Assembly (NCBI RefSeq): GCF_000220705.2
Contig: NZ_CP023202.1
Location: forward strand, 1,674,001-1,738,000
Reading direction: 5' to 3'
Origin: Streptomyces xinghaiensis S187
GTDB lineage: Bacteria; Actinomycetota; Actinomycetes; Streptomycetales; Streptomycetaceae
DNA length: 64,000 nt
Shown here: one piece after another, positions 7,502 to 16,800 of the stretch
Layout: each line of letters begins with the position of its first letter
How positions within the stretch are numbered: the first letter of the stretch is position 1
Made by a program: the position numbers and the translations under genes
Notes under the pieces: model-generated
Databases searched by the model: none
What the model saw: only the letters and a program-made list of their open reading frames with translations
What the model was told of the DNA's origin: nothing

Positions 7502-8596
7502 ATGAGCAAGCCCCGAACCAGGCGCCGGACGGCAGGCCTGGCCACCGCAGGAGCATTAGTGCTCGGCACTCTTGTCAGCTACTCGGCGCAGGGGGCAGCC
7601 CCGTCGGCGACACCGAAACCCGGCCCCGCCACGGCCTCCGCCACGACGGGCATCCCGGGAGTGGTCGATCCCGTGGCCGACCTGGGACGGCAGTCGCCCG
7701 GACCGGAACGCGAATGGTTCGACTCGATCTACTTCACCAGCTCGGTAAAGGCGAACGGTCACGACTTCGGACTTCAGGTGCACACGCGCGTTTTCCCGAA
7801 CATGGGCCAGGCCGAGACTCGCTGGACGTTCGCGGTGACCGACAAGACCACCGGATGGCACAAAGACTACGAAGCCATCGTCGCGCCGGACGACTACCGG
7901 TGGACCGAAGGCAAGCTCGACATCAAAGCACCAGGACTGAGCTGGACGGGAGACTCGGTCCGCCAGACGGTACGGGTCACCACGCCCTGGGGATCCCTCA
8001 ACGTCCAGATGGTGCCCACGGGCCCCGCCCTCAACTACGCGTCAACCGGTGTCTTCACCCTGGTCGATGTGCCGGCCTACGAGTTCGCCCTGCCCAAGAT
8101 GCGGACGTCCGGAACGCTTGTCATCGGAAACAAGAAGCATGAGATCAGGGGAACCTCTTGGCTGGACAGGCAGTGGGGTGAGATGCCGACGGCCCTGAAG
8201 CGGTGGACATGGATGAACCTCAACATGCCCAATGGCGACAAGGTCGCAATCTGGAACTCGATAGGGGAGGACTCCGAGCACAGTTGGGCGACGGTTCTTC
8301 ACCCGAACGGTTCCTACGACGTGGTCGAGGTCGAACCCCTCGCGCAGGGTGCCTCCAAGCCGTGGACCAGCCCGGAAACCGGGCAGGTATATCCCACCCG
8401 CTGGCAGGTCCGCATTCCCCACCTGCGCGCGGAGCTTGCCGTGAGAATCGTCGGCACCCCGGGACAAGAAGTCAAGGGCCAGACCGCCGAGGGGGGCTAC
8501 ATGGAAGCCGCAGCAGCTTTCGAAGGCACGTACAACGGCAAGAAGGTCCGTGGTGAGAACTACGTGGAGATGAACGGCGACTGGCGCACCCGCTGA
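7502..8596 (+). CDS. Secreted AttH/CrtC-like lipocalin-domain protein (364 aa)
   Basis: The ATG follows an excellent RBS (GAAGGAGG, 6 nt before the start). Residues 1-32 are a Sec signal peptide with an RRR n-region. The mature protein resembles the AttH-like / carotenoid 1,2-hydratase (CrtC) N-terminal lipocalin fold, which includes fungal kievitone hydratase. The hallmarks are GTSWLDRQWG near residues 218-227 and ENYVEMNG at the extreme C-terminus. Family members hydrate or hydrolyse hydrophobic ligands in a beta-barrel; the substrate cannot be deduced here. It is monocistronic, probably under the adjacent MarR regulator, and followed by a long hairpin at 8687. AttH-type assignment is fairly sure, enzymatic role is not. 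Confidence 0.8.
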   Translation: MSKPRTRRRTAGLATAGALVLGTLVSYSAQGAAPSATPKPGPATASATTGIPGVVDPVADLGRQSPGPEREWFDSIYFTSSVKANGHDFGLQVHTRVFPNMGQAETRWTFAVTDKTTGWHKDYEAIVAPDDYRWTEGKLDIKAPGLSWTGDSVRQTVRVTTPWGSLNVQMVPTGPALNYASTGVFTLVDVPAYEFALPKMRTSGTLVIGNKKHEIRGTSWLDRQWGEMPTALKRWTWMNLNMPNGDKVAIWNSIGEDSEHSWATVLHPNGSYDVVEVEPLAQGASKPWTSPETGQVYPTRWQVRIPHLRAELAVRIVGTPGQEVKGQTAEGGYMEAAAAFEGTYNGKKVRGENYVEMNGDWRTR

Positions 8597-8686
8597 CGCC
8601 TTCTCGTGCATCCGGCAGAACAGGAGGTGACACCGTGACGTAGCGGTGCTCTTGCTGTTCGGAAGCTCGTCGCCGCCAGTGGATCT

Positions 8687-8732
8687 GACGTTCGGCTCTG
8701 TCACCACCGGAAGGGAGACAGAGCCGAACGTC
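8687..8732 (+). terminator. Long perfect inverted repeat, likely terminator
   Basis: GACGTTCGGCTCTGTC at 8687-8702 is perfectly complementary to GACAGAGCCGAACGTC at 8717-8732, a 16-bp stem with a 14-nt loop. It lies 90 nt after the AttH-like gene. There is no U-tract, which is normal for Streptomyces terminators. It could also be the end of a decayed mobile element, since the adjacent DNA is degenerate. Confidence 0.55.
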
Positions 8733-9079
8733 CTGCCATCCCTGTTCGGGCACGGTTCGGGCGGCGGTGGTGTGTCTGACCCGGAACTGTTCTGCGGCCC
8801 GCCGTACCTCCAGCACACGAGGAGCCACGGTTTCACGGAGGCGCCCCGGGCCCTGCGCTCTGGGCAGGGCGGGCGGGCATGGCCGGGAGGGTCTGGGGCG
8901 ACGAGGGCGGATCCTCGCCCATGTCACCCCCGCGGCCGGGCAGGCGGAGGCCGGCTCAGCCAGACGAGGGCGCCTGCTCCAGCAGGATGACCTGACAGCG
9001 CCTCGATCCCTGCCCCGCCCCACGCGCGAAGCCAGCCGGGACAACCGCCCCTTCGGCAACCAGGAGGGCACTCGCGGCG
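8733..9079. other. Intergenic degenerate DNA containing a dispersed repeat
   Basis: No supportable gene. The segment 8994-9041 is the partner of the repeat at 4852-4902, and 9041-9079 continues with similarity to 1290-1330. The minus strand at about 8760-8830 encodes a short APRVLEVRRAAEQFRVRHTTAAR-like stretch, faintly reminiscent of a transposase HTH, but too short to call. Confidence 0.4.
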
Positions 9080-9955
9080 TCAGGACCCGGGTCCCTCCAG
9101 CTTCATGGCAGCGGTGTCCGCGCCCTGCTGTTCAGCGTGTGCCGAAGCGAAAGTCTCGTGCTCTTCGACGACTTCGCCGTCCACGACATCGCCGTCCATC
9201 GTTCGGTGCGACGGGGCCGCCAGCGGCAGGCCGGCGAGGTGCCTCTTGAGCCTCTTGGCCATCGGATGGTAGGTCGCGAAGGTGAGCCCGCCGGAGACGG
9301 CAGCCCCTACGAGAGGGATGGCCTTCGAGACGGTCGTCGCGAAGGACTGCGTCGTCATCCTGACACCGAGGTAACCCGCGACCCTCTTCACCATGGGGTA
9401 GACGACCCCATGGGTGAGTGCCCTCTGGGGCAGCTTCTTGGCGACCTGCTCCGCCATCATCCCCGCGACCTTCCCCACCGCGGCGTTCGCCGACTGGGTG
9501 CCGAACATGACGCCGAAGAACAGCGTGAGAACCCCCTTGGTCGCGTCGTCGACGTCCTCGCCGTCGTCGGAGAACAGCTCGGGCCAGCTGTAGAGATAGG
9601 CGAGCTTCTGCGCGATACGCAGCATGTGGCCGACGTACTGGGCCACGTCGGCGGGCACCGTGGCGGGAAGGGCGAAAACGCCGGGTATCCCGGCGGCGGC
9701 CGAGAGGGCGCTGACCTTGGCGGTTTCGTAGCGGATGGAGTCCTTGGCGACCTTGTCGAGGAGTTCGACGGTGATGCCCGCCGCGGCGGGAGTCTCTTCT
9801 ATCGCTCGGCGGATCTCCTCCTCGGAGCAGCGGCGAGCCAGCGCGCTTCGAAGGTACGTCTCCCTGTGGATGCGCACCCCCGGAAGCTTCGCCGCCGCCA
9901 GCAGCACCGCGAAGAAACGCGACTCGGGGTTCTCGACCTCTTTACCCTGCTTCAT
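9080..9955 (-). CDS. EcsC family protein (291 aa), intact copy
   Basis: The only complete member of three copies in the window. The start MKQGKEVENPESRF lies at ATG 9955. The core (residues ~70-250) is rich in small hydrophobic residues, with GIPGVFALPATVPADVAQYV, GVLTLFFGVMFGTQSANA and IPLVGAAVSGGLTFATYHPM. These glycine-rich amphipathic segments are typical of EcsC-like proteins, often annotated as membrane-associated and of unknown role. The hydrophilic tail (DGDVVDGEVVEEHETF) is repeated in the two remnants at 1331 and 5741. No operon partner is visible; the next gene (10622) is 670 bp away on the same strand. Confidence 0.85.
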   Translation of the reverse strand: MKQGKEVENPESRFFAVLLAAAKLPGVRIHRETYLRSALARRCSEEEIRRAIEETPAAAGITVELLDKVAKDSIRYETAKVSALSAAAGIPGVFALPATVPADVAQYVGHMLRIAQKLAYLYSWPELFSDDGEDVDDATKGVLTLFFGVMFGTQSANAAVGKVAGMMAEQVAKKLPQRALTHGVVYPMVKRVAGYLGVRMTTQSFATTVSKAIPLVGAAVSGGLTFATYHPMAKRLKRHLAGLPLAAPSHRTMDGDVVDGEVVEEHETFASAHAEQQGADTAAMKLEGPGS

Positions 9956-10621
9956 GCCCGGAACTTACAGGAGCTCCGCGCTCCAAGAGCCTTCATCATC
10001 AGCTCCGTTGAGACCTCGTTACGTGAGTGGCGGTGGGGGTGAGGGTCGGCTCCACCACGATGCCCTCCTGACCGGAGTCCGTCCACCACTGCCGACCGCA
10101 CCGCAGCTTCGGGGAAGTGCGCTGCGCCGGGCTCTCCTCGACGCGGACCCGGTCGGCAGCGCAGGCGTGGAGCAAGCCGTGGAGGCATCCTGAACTGGGG
10201 CCCCTTCGTCATCGCCATCGGTGACTGACCGGTTCGGACATGAGAAGCAGGGAGCATCCGCAGGGCTGCCCGTCACGGCCGGCCCCGCACCTACGTCAGC
10301 GGCGGCGCCCCCGGCCGACGCGCCAGATCTGCACCAAGCAGAACTGATGGCTCTCACCCACAGCACCCTCATGACCGCTCGGCATATGGATATCCCCCAC
10401 CCCTCTCACGGGAGAAAAGAATGGCGCATGCTCACGATTGAACACCCATTTCCACCGCATCCTGTACCGGCCGGGAGAGGGCAGCACGAGTGGAATGTTC
10501 TCCAATCCTCCATCGATGGTCTCGACCGCAAGACTGTCCGCTGCACCAGAGACTTCACGTCGGTCACCTATGTTGTTGCCACGCTCGATGTCCTGCGCCA
10601 CGCCGTGGATCAATCGATCCG
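9956..10621. other. 666-bp gap with no recognisable gene
   Basis: Open frames on both strands here lack family resemblance, RBS and consistent codon use. It should contain the promoter of the EcsC gene (minus strand, near 9960-10020) and the 3' region of the TPR regulator. I see no clear hairpin or operator. Confidence 0.35.
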
Positions 10622-11830
10622 TCAGGCTGCGCCGTCCAGGACTTCCCGCACTTCCGGCACACCCCGGTACTCCTCCAGCCTGTTCCGGATGATCCGCACA
10701 CGCTCCGCCGTTCGCTCGCTCGCGACATCGGCGGAAAGGGTCATGACCCGCTGCGCGGTTGCTGCCGCTTCCTCCGGTTCGTTGGCATCGGCCAGGGCCA
10801 CGGCAAGCCACGAGAGGTAGAGAGCGAGTTCCCTTGCGTGCGTGGCGTTGTAGCGTGCGAGGACTTCCCGGAGCAGGGGAACCGCCCGCAGTGGGCGTTT
10901 CAGCTCCGTATACACACGCGCTTCCATCACTTGCAGTTCACCTGCCTCCACCCAATACAGGTATTGGGGAGCCGTGCGACCACCGTCGTCGTTCGACAGC
11001 GTTTCCGAGGCCTCGCCCAGTGCGCGCATCGCCGGTTGCGGCTCATGGGCCTTGGTGTGCGCCCAGGCGACACGATCGAGATAGAGCGCCCGCGCTTTCG
11101 GGGGCGCTTCCTCACCTGCCGCCGCCAGGGCGGCCCGAGCCAGTACGAGACCTTCCCGCTCCCGGCCCGTATTGCTGTACTGGTACGCGAGCGACCCGGC
11201 AAGGTTGCCGACAAGTGTGGTGTCCGCGGCTTGCCGGGCGGCACTGATTCCCAGTTGGTAGATGCGTTCGGCTTCCTCGTGGCGCCCGGCGTCGGATGCG
11301 ATCCATCCCGCGATCTGCGCCAGTTCCCCGATCTGCGACAGCAGGGCGCGCCCGACTTCCGCTGTGTGGCTGCCCTCCCGGTACAGCTTCACGGCGGAGC
11401 GCAGTTCGCGGAGTGCCGCGCCGATGAGGTCGCCTCCCGCGAGGAAGTCGTCGGCGAGGCGTAGGCCGTGTACCCGTCCGGCGAGGTCCGTCACGTCACC
11501 CATGCCGATACGGCGTCCCTGCCGTACGTGCAACGGTGCCAACGGATCAGTTCCGGGGAGGAAGTCGGCGACCGTGACAGGGGCCTTTTCCTGAGTGCCC
11601 GCGGCCGCCGCCTGTTCCAGTTCGGTCACCGGCACGCCGAGAGCGGCGGCGAGAAAGGGCAGCCATTCGCGGGGCGTGCGCTTCCCCTTCTCGTACCGGT
11701 AAACGTCCTGCCGTTTGAGGGAGCCGGGTAAACCAGCCGCGCGGTTCGCCTCTGCCGCCAGCCGTTCCTGACTCCATCCCCTGGCCTGCCGCAGGCGGCG
11801 GATCATGTGGGCCGCTGATTCTCCGCGCAT
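10622..11830 (-). CDS. XRE family regulator with C-terminal TPR-like domain (402 aa)
   Basis: Residues 1-75 form a Cro/C1-type HTH (MIRRLRQARGWSQERLAAEA, VYRYEKGKRTPREWLPFLAA). The rest is an all-helical array of TPR-like repeats, typically with A-x(3)-Y/L patterns (for example GRHEEAERIYQLGISAARQA and REVLARYNATHARELALYLS). This architecture is common among Streptomyces regulators that may read a small signal or peptide through the TPR part. ATG 11830 is used although GAGGG abuts it closely; ATG 11806 would be an alternative. It is divergent from the four-gene run at 11971-13606 and probably controls it. A dead fragment of this gene is found at 4954-5052. Confidence 0.9.
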   Translation of the reverse strand: MRGESAAHMIRRLRQARGWSQERLAAEANRAAGLPGSLKRQDVYRYEKGKRTPREWLPFLAAALGVPVTELEQAAAAGTQEKAPVTVADFLPGTDPLAPLHVRQGRRIGMGDVTDLAGRVHGLRLADDFLAGGDLIGAALRELRSAVKLYREGSHTAEVGRALLSQIGELAQIAGWIASDAGRHEEAERIYQLGISAARQAADTTLVGNLAGSLAYQYSNTGREREGLVLARAALAAAGEEAPPKARALYLDRVAWAHTKAHEPQPAMRALGEASETLSNDDGGRTAPQYLYWVEAGELQVMEARVYTELKRPLRAVPLLREVLARYNATHARELALYLSWLAVALADANEPEEAAATAQRVMTLSADVASERTAERVRIIRNRLEEYRGVPEVREVLDGAA

Positions 11831-11970
11831 CCCTCAAGTCTGGCCCACAACGGGCCTACACGGGGCCGCTGTGCAGCGAATCGGCAATACGGGAACGTGG
11901 CCGGATGCAAGGACCCCGGCGACCGTGCGACCGGTCCCGGGGCATGGCCGACGCTGCGAGGAGCGACGAC

Positions 11971-12321
11971 ATGAGGGATCTTATCGAGCGTGCACTCGAA
12001 TGGGTGAGAGCGGTTCTTCTCGGGCCGCGCACCGCCGGCAGGCACAGCCGCGCCCATCTCGCCGAGAGGCGACCGCCCGCCGCTCAGGTGCAGCCGCAGG
12101 ACTGGCGCCCCGACCCGTACGACGCCCGTTGGCGGCGCTGGGCGAGGAACGTCGAACGCTGCCGCCTGACCGGGCGACCGCTGCCGCACTTCCCCGGACC
12201 GTGGCAGCAGGAGCCCGCCGGCCCGGTGCCACCGCCGTCCGACCAGGAGGAGGACTCCGGCTCATTGGTCCGGCCCTACGTCACCGCGCACGCCCCAGCG
12301 GCACGGGGAGAGCAGCGGTGA
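11971..12321 (+). CDS. Conserved hypothetical protein (116 aa), first gene of a four-gene run
   Basis: The ATG at 11971 has GAGGAG about 9 nt upstream. The N-terminus is an amphipathic helix (MRDLIERALEWVRAVLLGP), followed by a basic/Pro-rich region and an acidic linker, ending with LVRPYVTAHAPAA. Small proteins of this layout (short N-terminal helix, Pro-rich middle, LVRPYL-like tail) occur in Streptomyces next to XRE regulators. Function unknown. The stop overlaps the next GTG by 4 nt. Divergent from the XRE-TPR regulator. Confidence 0.75.
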   Translation: MRDLIERALEWVRAVLLGPRTAGRHSRAHLAERRPPAAQVQPQDWRPDPYDARWRRWARNVERCRLTGRPLPHFPGPWQQEPAGPVPPPSDQEEDSGSLVRPYVTAHAPAARGEQR

Positions 12322-12560
12322 GCGCCCGGGAAAGCCTGGAAGCGCCGGAAGTCGGGGCGCTCGCACGAGACGTCCGGGGGAACCGCGTGGGCGTCGTGGT
12401 GGATTGCATGGGCGGGCACGTGTGGCTCAGGCCCTGGAGGGGCGGACGGGAATGGACGGTGCCCGCTGGCGGAGTTGAGGCGCTTCCCGAGTCTGCCGAC
12501 GACTTGAGCGCCCGAGTGGCCGAGGCGAACCGGCGAAGCCGGGAAAGGGGGATGCTGTGA
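12318..12560 (+). CDS. Small hypothetical protein (80 aa)
   Basis: GTG start in a GTGA overlap with the upstream stop. It contains a compact beta-rich pattern, GNRVGVVVDCMGGHVWLRPW then GGREWTVP, resembling a small SH3-like barrel, with one Cys and an acidic/arginine tail. The stop overlaps the next start by 4 nt. Translationally coupled to both neighbours, so it belongs to the same functional unit. No biochemical role can be deduced. Confidence 0.75.
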   Translation: MSARESLEAPEVGALARDVRGNRVGVVVDCMGGHVWLRPWRGGREWTVPAGGVEALPESADDLSARVAEANRRSRERGML

Positions 12561-12841
12561 CGCGCTCCATCCTCCGGGCCGCCGAGTGGACGCTCGGGGT
12601 GGATGCCGACGAGGAAGCGGCGCAGGGCGTGTCCGCCGTGTGCCTGGCCTGCGGCGAGCAGTCGGTAGCATCCGCCGGTGACCGCCTGGCCGTCGAGATC
12701 TGGGCGCTCAAGCACACGGGCTTGCACCCCGGCCACCGGCGCTACAAGGCGACGGCGGAGACGCGCTGGCGGGTCACACCGGCTGAGAGCAACCCCTACC
12801 GCGAGCACGACGACCGGCACGACCGGGCGGACGAGACGTAA
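12557..12841 (+). CDS. DUF7848-like small zinc-ribbon protein (94 aa)
   Basis: GTG start overlapping the previous stop. Sequence pattern: RAAEWTLG near the N-terminus, a CLACGEQS knuckle (CxxC) near residue 30, WALKHTGLHPGHRRY in the middle and TRWRVTP near the end. This matches my recollection of the DUF7848 family: a small Streptomyces protein with a CxxCG motif and a conserved HxGxxPxH segment, likely Zn-binding. Function unknown. It co-occurs here with XRE and DUF6879 genes. Confidence 0.75.
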   Translation: MTRSILRAAEWTLGVDADEEAAQGVSAVCLACGEQSVASAGDRLAVEIWALKHTGLHPGHRRYKATAETRWRVTPAESNPYREHDDRHDRADET

Positions 12842-12853
12842 GGGAGAGCGTTC

Positions 12854-13606
12854 ATGGTTCGACGGCTGCGCTTCACGGGCGCGGACGGCAAGGTCGACGG
12901 TTGTCCCGCCCTGCACACGGACGAGGGCACGGGCGAGATCATCGTTGAGGGCACGCCCGTCACCGACCCCGAAGACCTCGCACAGCTCCGGCACTTCGGA
13001 GCTGACCAGGCAGCGGTGGCCGTGCCGCGCGAACTGCTCGTGAACTGGGGACCCAAGGAGTTGGAGCGGATGCCGGAACGCGTGGGCCAGGCCGGCTTCC
13101 GCCGCCTGTTCGAGACCTTCGAGCACACCGCCTGGCGGCTGGAGACCCGGCGCGGCTATGCGTCGGACCGGCAGGACCCCGACTTCCGGGCATTCCTGGC
13201 CACCGGCTCGTCGCCCTGCGACCGCGACGAACCCTGGTTCATCACCATCAAGGCCCAGACGGATGCCGGCAAGACGGTCGGCCGGGTCCGCATCGCCGAT
13301 GACCCGCCCACCGAGGGACAGCTGTTCCTGCTCGACTACGCCCGGCACAACGCCGCCTTCGGCGAGGACATCCGGTACCTGTGGCGCGAGGACGCCGTGC
13401 GGGCCGGCCTGCCCGCCGAGGACTTCTGGATCTTCGATTCACGGCTGGTCGCCCTGCTGCGCTTCGACGACGAGGACAATCTGCTCGACGTCGAGCTGAT
13501 CACCGAACCGGCCGAGGTCGTGCGCTACGCCATCGTGCGCGACGCGGCGATGCACCACGCGATCCCGCGCGACCGGTTCGCCGCGCAGGTGGCCTCGACC
13601 GTATAG
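12854..13606 (+). CDS. DUF6879 family protein with extra N-terminal domain (250 aa)
   Basis: The ATG at 12854 follows AAGGGAGAG. Residues ~80-245 are a classic DUF6879 domain: LFETFEHTAWRLETRRGY, RVRIADDPPTEGQLFLLDYA, GEDIRYLWREDA, DFWIFDSRLVALLRFDDEDN and RDAAMHHAIPRDRF. Residues 1-75 are an additional domain (GCPALHTDEGTGEIIVEGTP ... VAVPRELLVNW) that resembles the separate 89-aa protein at 310-579. The two modules in this window therefore appear as a fused and a split version of the same pair. Last gene of the four-gene run; function unknown, probably cytoplasmic. Confidence 0.85.
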   Translation: MVRRLRFTGADGKVDGCPALHTDEGTGEIIVEGTPVTDPEDLAQLRHFGADQAAVAVPRELLVNWGPKELERMPERVGQAGFRRLFETFEHTAWRLETRRGYASDRQDPDFRAFLATGSSPCDRDEPWFITIKAQTDAGKTVGRVRIADDPPTEGQLFLLDYARHNAAFGEDIRYLWREDAVRAGLPAEDFWIFDSRLVALLRFDDEDNLLDVELITEPAEVVRYAIVRDAAMHHAIPRDRFAAQVASTV

Positions 13607-13616
13607 CGCGTGAACG

Positions 13617-13850
13617 GTGAGCACGGACCACAAGCAGGCACGGACGGCGCTGGGTGCGCGTAGCTACGCGCACTCCGTTTCCCGTGCCGTGGTGGTCCGG
13701 CTCACCGGTCGGCGGCTCGCGCAGCGGCTCGGCCGGCCGGGCTCCGATCAGCAAACCGGAGCACGGCCGGCAGACGGCCACCCACGAGAGCCTGGAGGGT
13801 CTGCGTGCGTGGGCCGACGCGACCGGGCAGCCGGGGTGTCCCCGGAACTC
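13617..13850 (+). pseudogene. Frameshifted XRE regulator remnant
   Basis: A GTG at 13617 opens VSTDHKQARTALGAR, then degenerates, then LTGRRLAQRLGRP. The reading then moves to another frame near 13740-13746 and continues ISKPEHGRQTATHESLEGLR and AWADATGQPG. Together this is the N-terminus of the common Streptomyces XRE regulator type (typically ...GTRLAERLGW..SKVSKLENGRQTAT..DL.AWADATGQP). The ligand-binding C-terminal part is absent. It lies between the DUF6879 gene and pglX. Not expected to be functional. Confidence 0.75.
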
Positions 13851-13888
13851 GGCATCGGCTTACGGGCACAACACCGAGTCCTGTGGGG

Positions 13889-16800
13889 CTACTTCTTCGT
13901 GGCGGCGCGGCGGCCACGGGTGGCGGCCGGGGGGCGCCAGGCGCGGAGGTCGTCGTCGGTGAGGCCGTGTTCGCTCTGCTTCTGCTGGCGGTAGGCGGCG
14001 AAGAAGTCCGCCGGGGAGCCGCTGTAGAGCATGTCGAACTCGTTGTGCCACTGGTACAGCCACGGCTGGAGTTCCAGCAGGCCGGCGAGGAACGGGGTGA
14101 TCTCCTCGGTGGACAGCGGGGTGTTGGTGAAGTACGTGGCGAGGGCCTGCGCCTGCTCCTTGTGGTCCCAGCCGGCCCAGCCGTAGAGGTCCGGGGTGGC
14201 GGCGTTGGTCTGGGAGTAGGAGATGAACCGCTCCTTGGGCACGTCGAGCTTGCCGCGCGCCTTCCAGTAGGACGGGCGGAGGAAGTCGGCCGAGGTGTAC
14301 TTCGGCGGCACGGGGATGGAGTCCCGGATCTTCCGCTTGGCCAGCTCGTCGGGTGCGGCGTCCTCCTTGCGCTGGAGGTCCCACACCTCTTCCCAGTCGG
14401 CGCGCTTTTTCAAGCCGGAGGGCTTGTAGCGAAGGGCTGAGAGGAACGGCACGTGCTCGCCGGTGATCAGCTCGGCGACGACCGCAGCCAGTTCCTTGCG
14501 GGGTGCGTAGAGCTTGGCGACGGAAGCGAAGTCCTCGTCGCGGGAGAGGGCGTCGGTGAGGCGGCCCAGGGTGAGGATGGCGGGCTGATCATTCTCGTCG
14601 AACCAGAACTCACGCTTCTCCATGCGGTCGAGCAGCCAGGAGCGGAGGGCCTTCTCCTGGAGGGCGTCCCAGCCTTCGGTGGCCCAGCGGCGCTTGTACT
14701 CGGGGCGCTCGACCATGTTGATGGCACGGTTCGACTCGATGGCATCGATGCGCTTCTGGACGATCTCGCGGTAAGGAGCGGGCCAGTGGGTAGGGATCTC
14801 CGTGATGGGCTTGGAGTTGTGCCGCTTGAACCACTCGTCGGACGCCTCCCCGACGGCCACCCGGCGGGCGAGCAGGATCTCAAAGGCCCGTTCCCCGAGC
14901 GCGAGTTCCGGAATGGTTAGGTCGTCGGGATTCTCGGAGACTCGCAGATCCTCGACGTGTAGGCCGTAGAGGGCGTAGACCTGCCAGTCCAGTTCCTCCT
15001 GCAACGCGATCATTCGCGCCCGCTTGGCCTCCCACCGGACCCGGGCCTCCCGCAGCACCCCGGCGGTGGGCACCGCCTCGGCTGCCACGGCCGCGGGGCT
15101 GGCGGCGGTGAGCTCCTGGGCGAATCCATCGAGGGCGGTGGCGAGGGCGGTGGGGTATTCAGCCGGGAGCGGGAACTCCTCCAACTTGGTACCGGTGAAC
15201 TCGTAACGGTCAGACCATGGGTGGACGCTAACTCGCGCCCCTTCGCCCCCAACCGGGTCGCCGCCCTTCGGATAGCTCACCATGCGAAGCCAGAAGCCAG
15301 CCGTGGAGCTGTTGAGCAGCCCGAGCAGCCGCAGGTACTCCTCCTCGCTCGCCCCCTCCCGCAACTTGATCACCGGGGCAGACTGCTTGAACACCTTTCC
15401 GCCCCGATCCAGCACGAAATGATTATGTGTCGCAACAAATGCGAACGTGAGCAACAAGGAGGAATTTAGGCGATCCTCCTTGTAGAAGGCATAATTAGAC
15501 CAAGGAATACCACGCTCTTCCTTGGTCTTGGCAAAGTAGAGCGTGTTTCGCAGAATTTTTCGCCCTGGCCAGAGTTCCTTCGACTCAAGCCGCCTTCGCT
15601 CATCAGTTTTAGCTCCGATCGGGTAGATAGCATCAGCCCCCGGAAGGCTGTCCCAATCCCGAATCTGATCCCCTTCCAAGAACGGCCGCTTGGGGGTGTT
15701 TCGACCGGCCAGCCAGACTGCAGCCGGTCGGGGGTACGCAAACAAATCGTCGTCTCCAGTGATGGCAGAGAATCCGCTTGACTCCGTCAGCGCGGAAAAT
15801 CTCTTCACCGCAGCAGCATCCAATTGCTCAAGCATTTCTTGGCCGCCATCAGCCAGAACCCACGGCTGCTTGCCGAAGTACTTGGCTCGCGACAAGTCGT
15901 CCACAGAAACCCACTGGCTCACCGAACCAGGCTTGTCGATCTGCTCCACGATCGCTCGCCATACCAGACCCTCTTCGGCTTTCTTCGGCGCTGTGGGTTC
16001 GCCCTGCACGCTGCGGACGGTTCGGATAACCGGTGACCGCCTGTCGCCACCCCGCTGCCTGCCAACCAGAATGACCGTCGGGGTCCCGTGCCCGGGAATG
16101 TAGGCACCCGAGGTGTCGATGACCTCGGTCAACTCCACCGCGTGTCCGAAGTATCCCTCGATGAGCTTCTCCCCGAATTCGCGCTTCATGAACGAGTTCG
16201 CGGTGATCTGCCCCACCATGCCGTAGCCGCGCCCCTCGGCATCCCCGCGCTTGGCCAGCTCAAAGAACCGCTGGGCGAACGGCACGGACAACGCATATTT
16301 GCCCGCACACGCCGGATACAGGTCACGGTAGAGAGCGTTGAGGGTCTTGTCCTTGACCGTGATGTACGGAGGGTTCCCCACCACCACGTGATATCGGCCC
16401 GGCCGCAAGATGTCCGGGTACTCGTGCACATCCTCAGTGGCGTACTTGAACTCGGCCAACTCGTCTACGAAGTCCTCGTCAACCCCACCGAACAGGTGGC
16501 CCTGCTGGGAGCGGCGAGACTTGATCAGCGAATCGCCGACTGCCAGGTAGACCGGCCAGTCATACTGCGCCGCTTCCACCAGCGTCCGCACGCCACTTGC
16601 GGCCATCGCTGCGACCAACAGTCGGAACCGAGCAATGGCCACCGCGAACGGGTTGACGTCCACACCGTGCACCGATTTCAGTGCGGCCGACACCCGCTCG
16701 TGGACGTCCTTGCCCGGGTGGCCCTCAGCCCACAGCCGGACCAGTCGCCGGAACGCGCCCAGTACGAAGTGCCCCGACCCGCACGTGGGGTCGATCATCT

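Noticed and set aside
8740..8850. Transposase HTH-like peptide on the minus strand (VLEVRRAAEQF...)
   Set aside because: Only ~25 residues, no DDE motif, no start, and no matching ends. Kept only as a remark on degenerate DNA.
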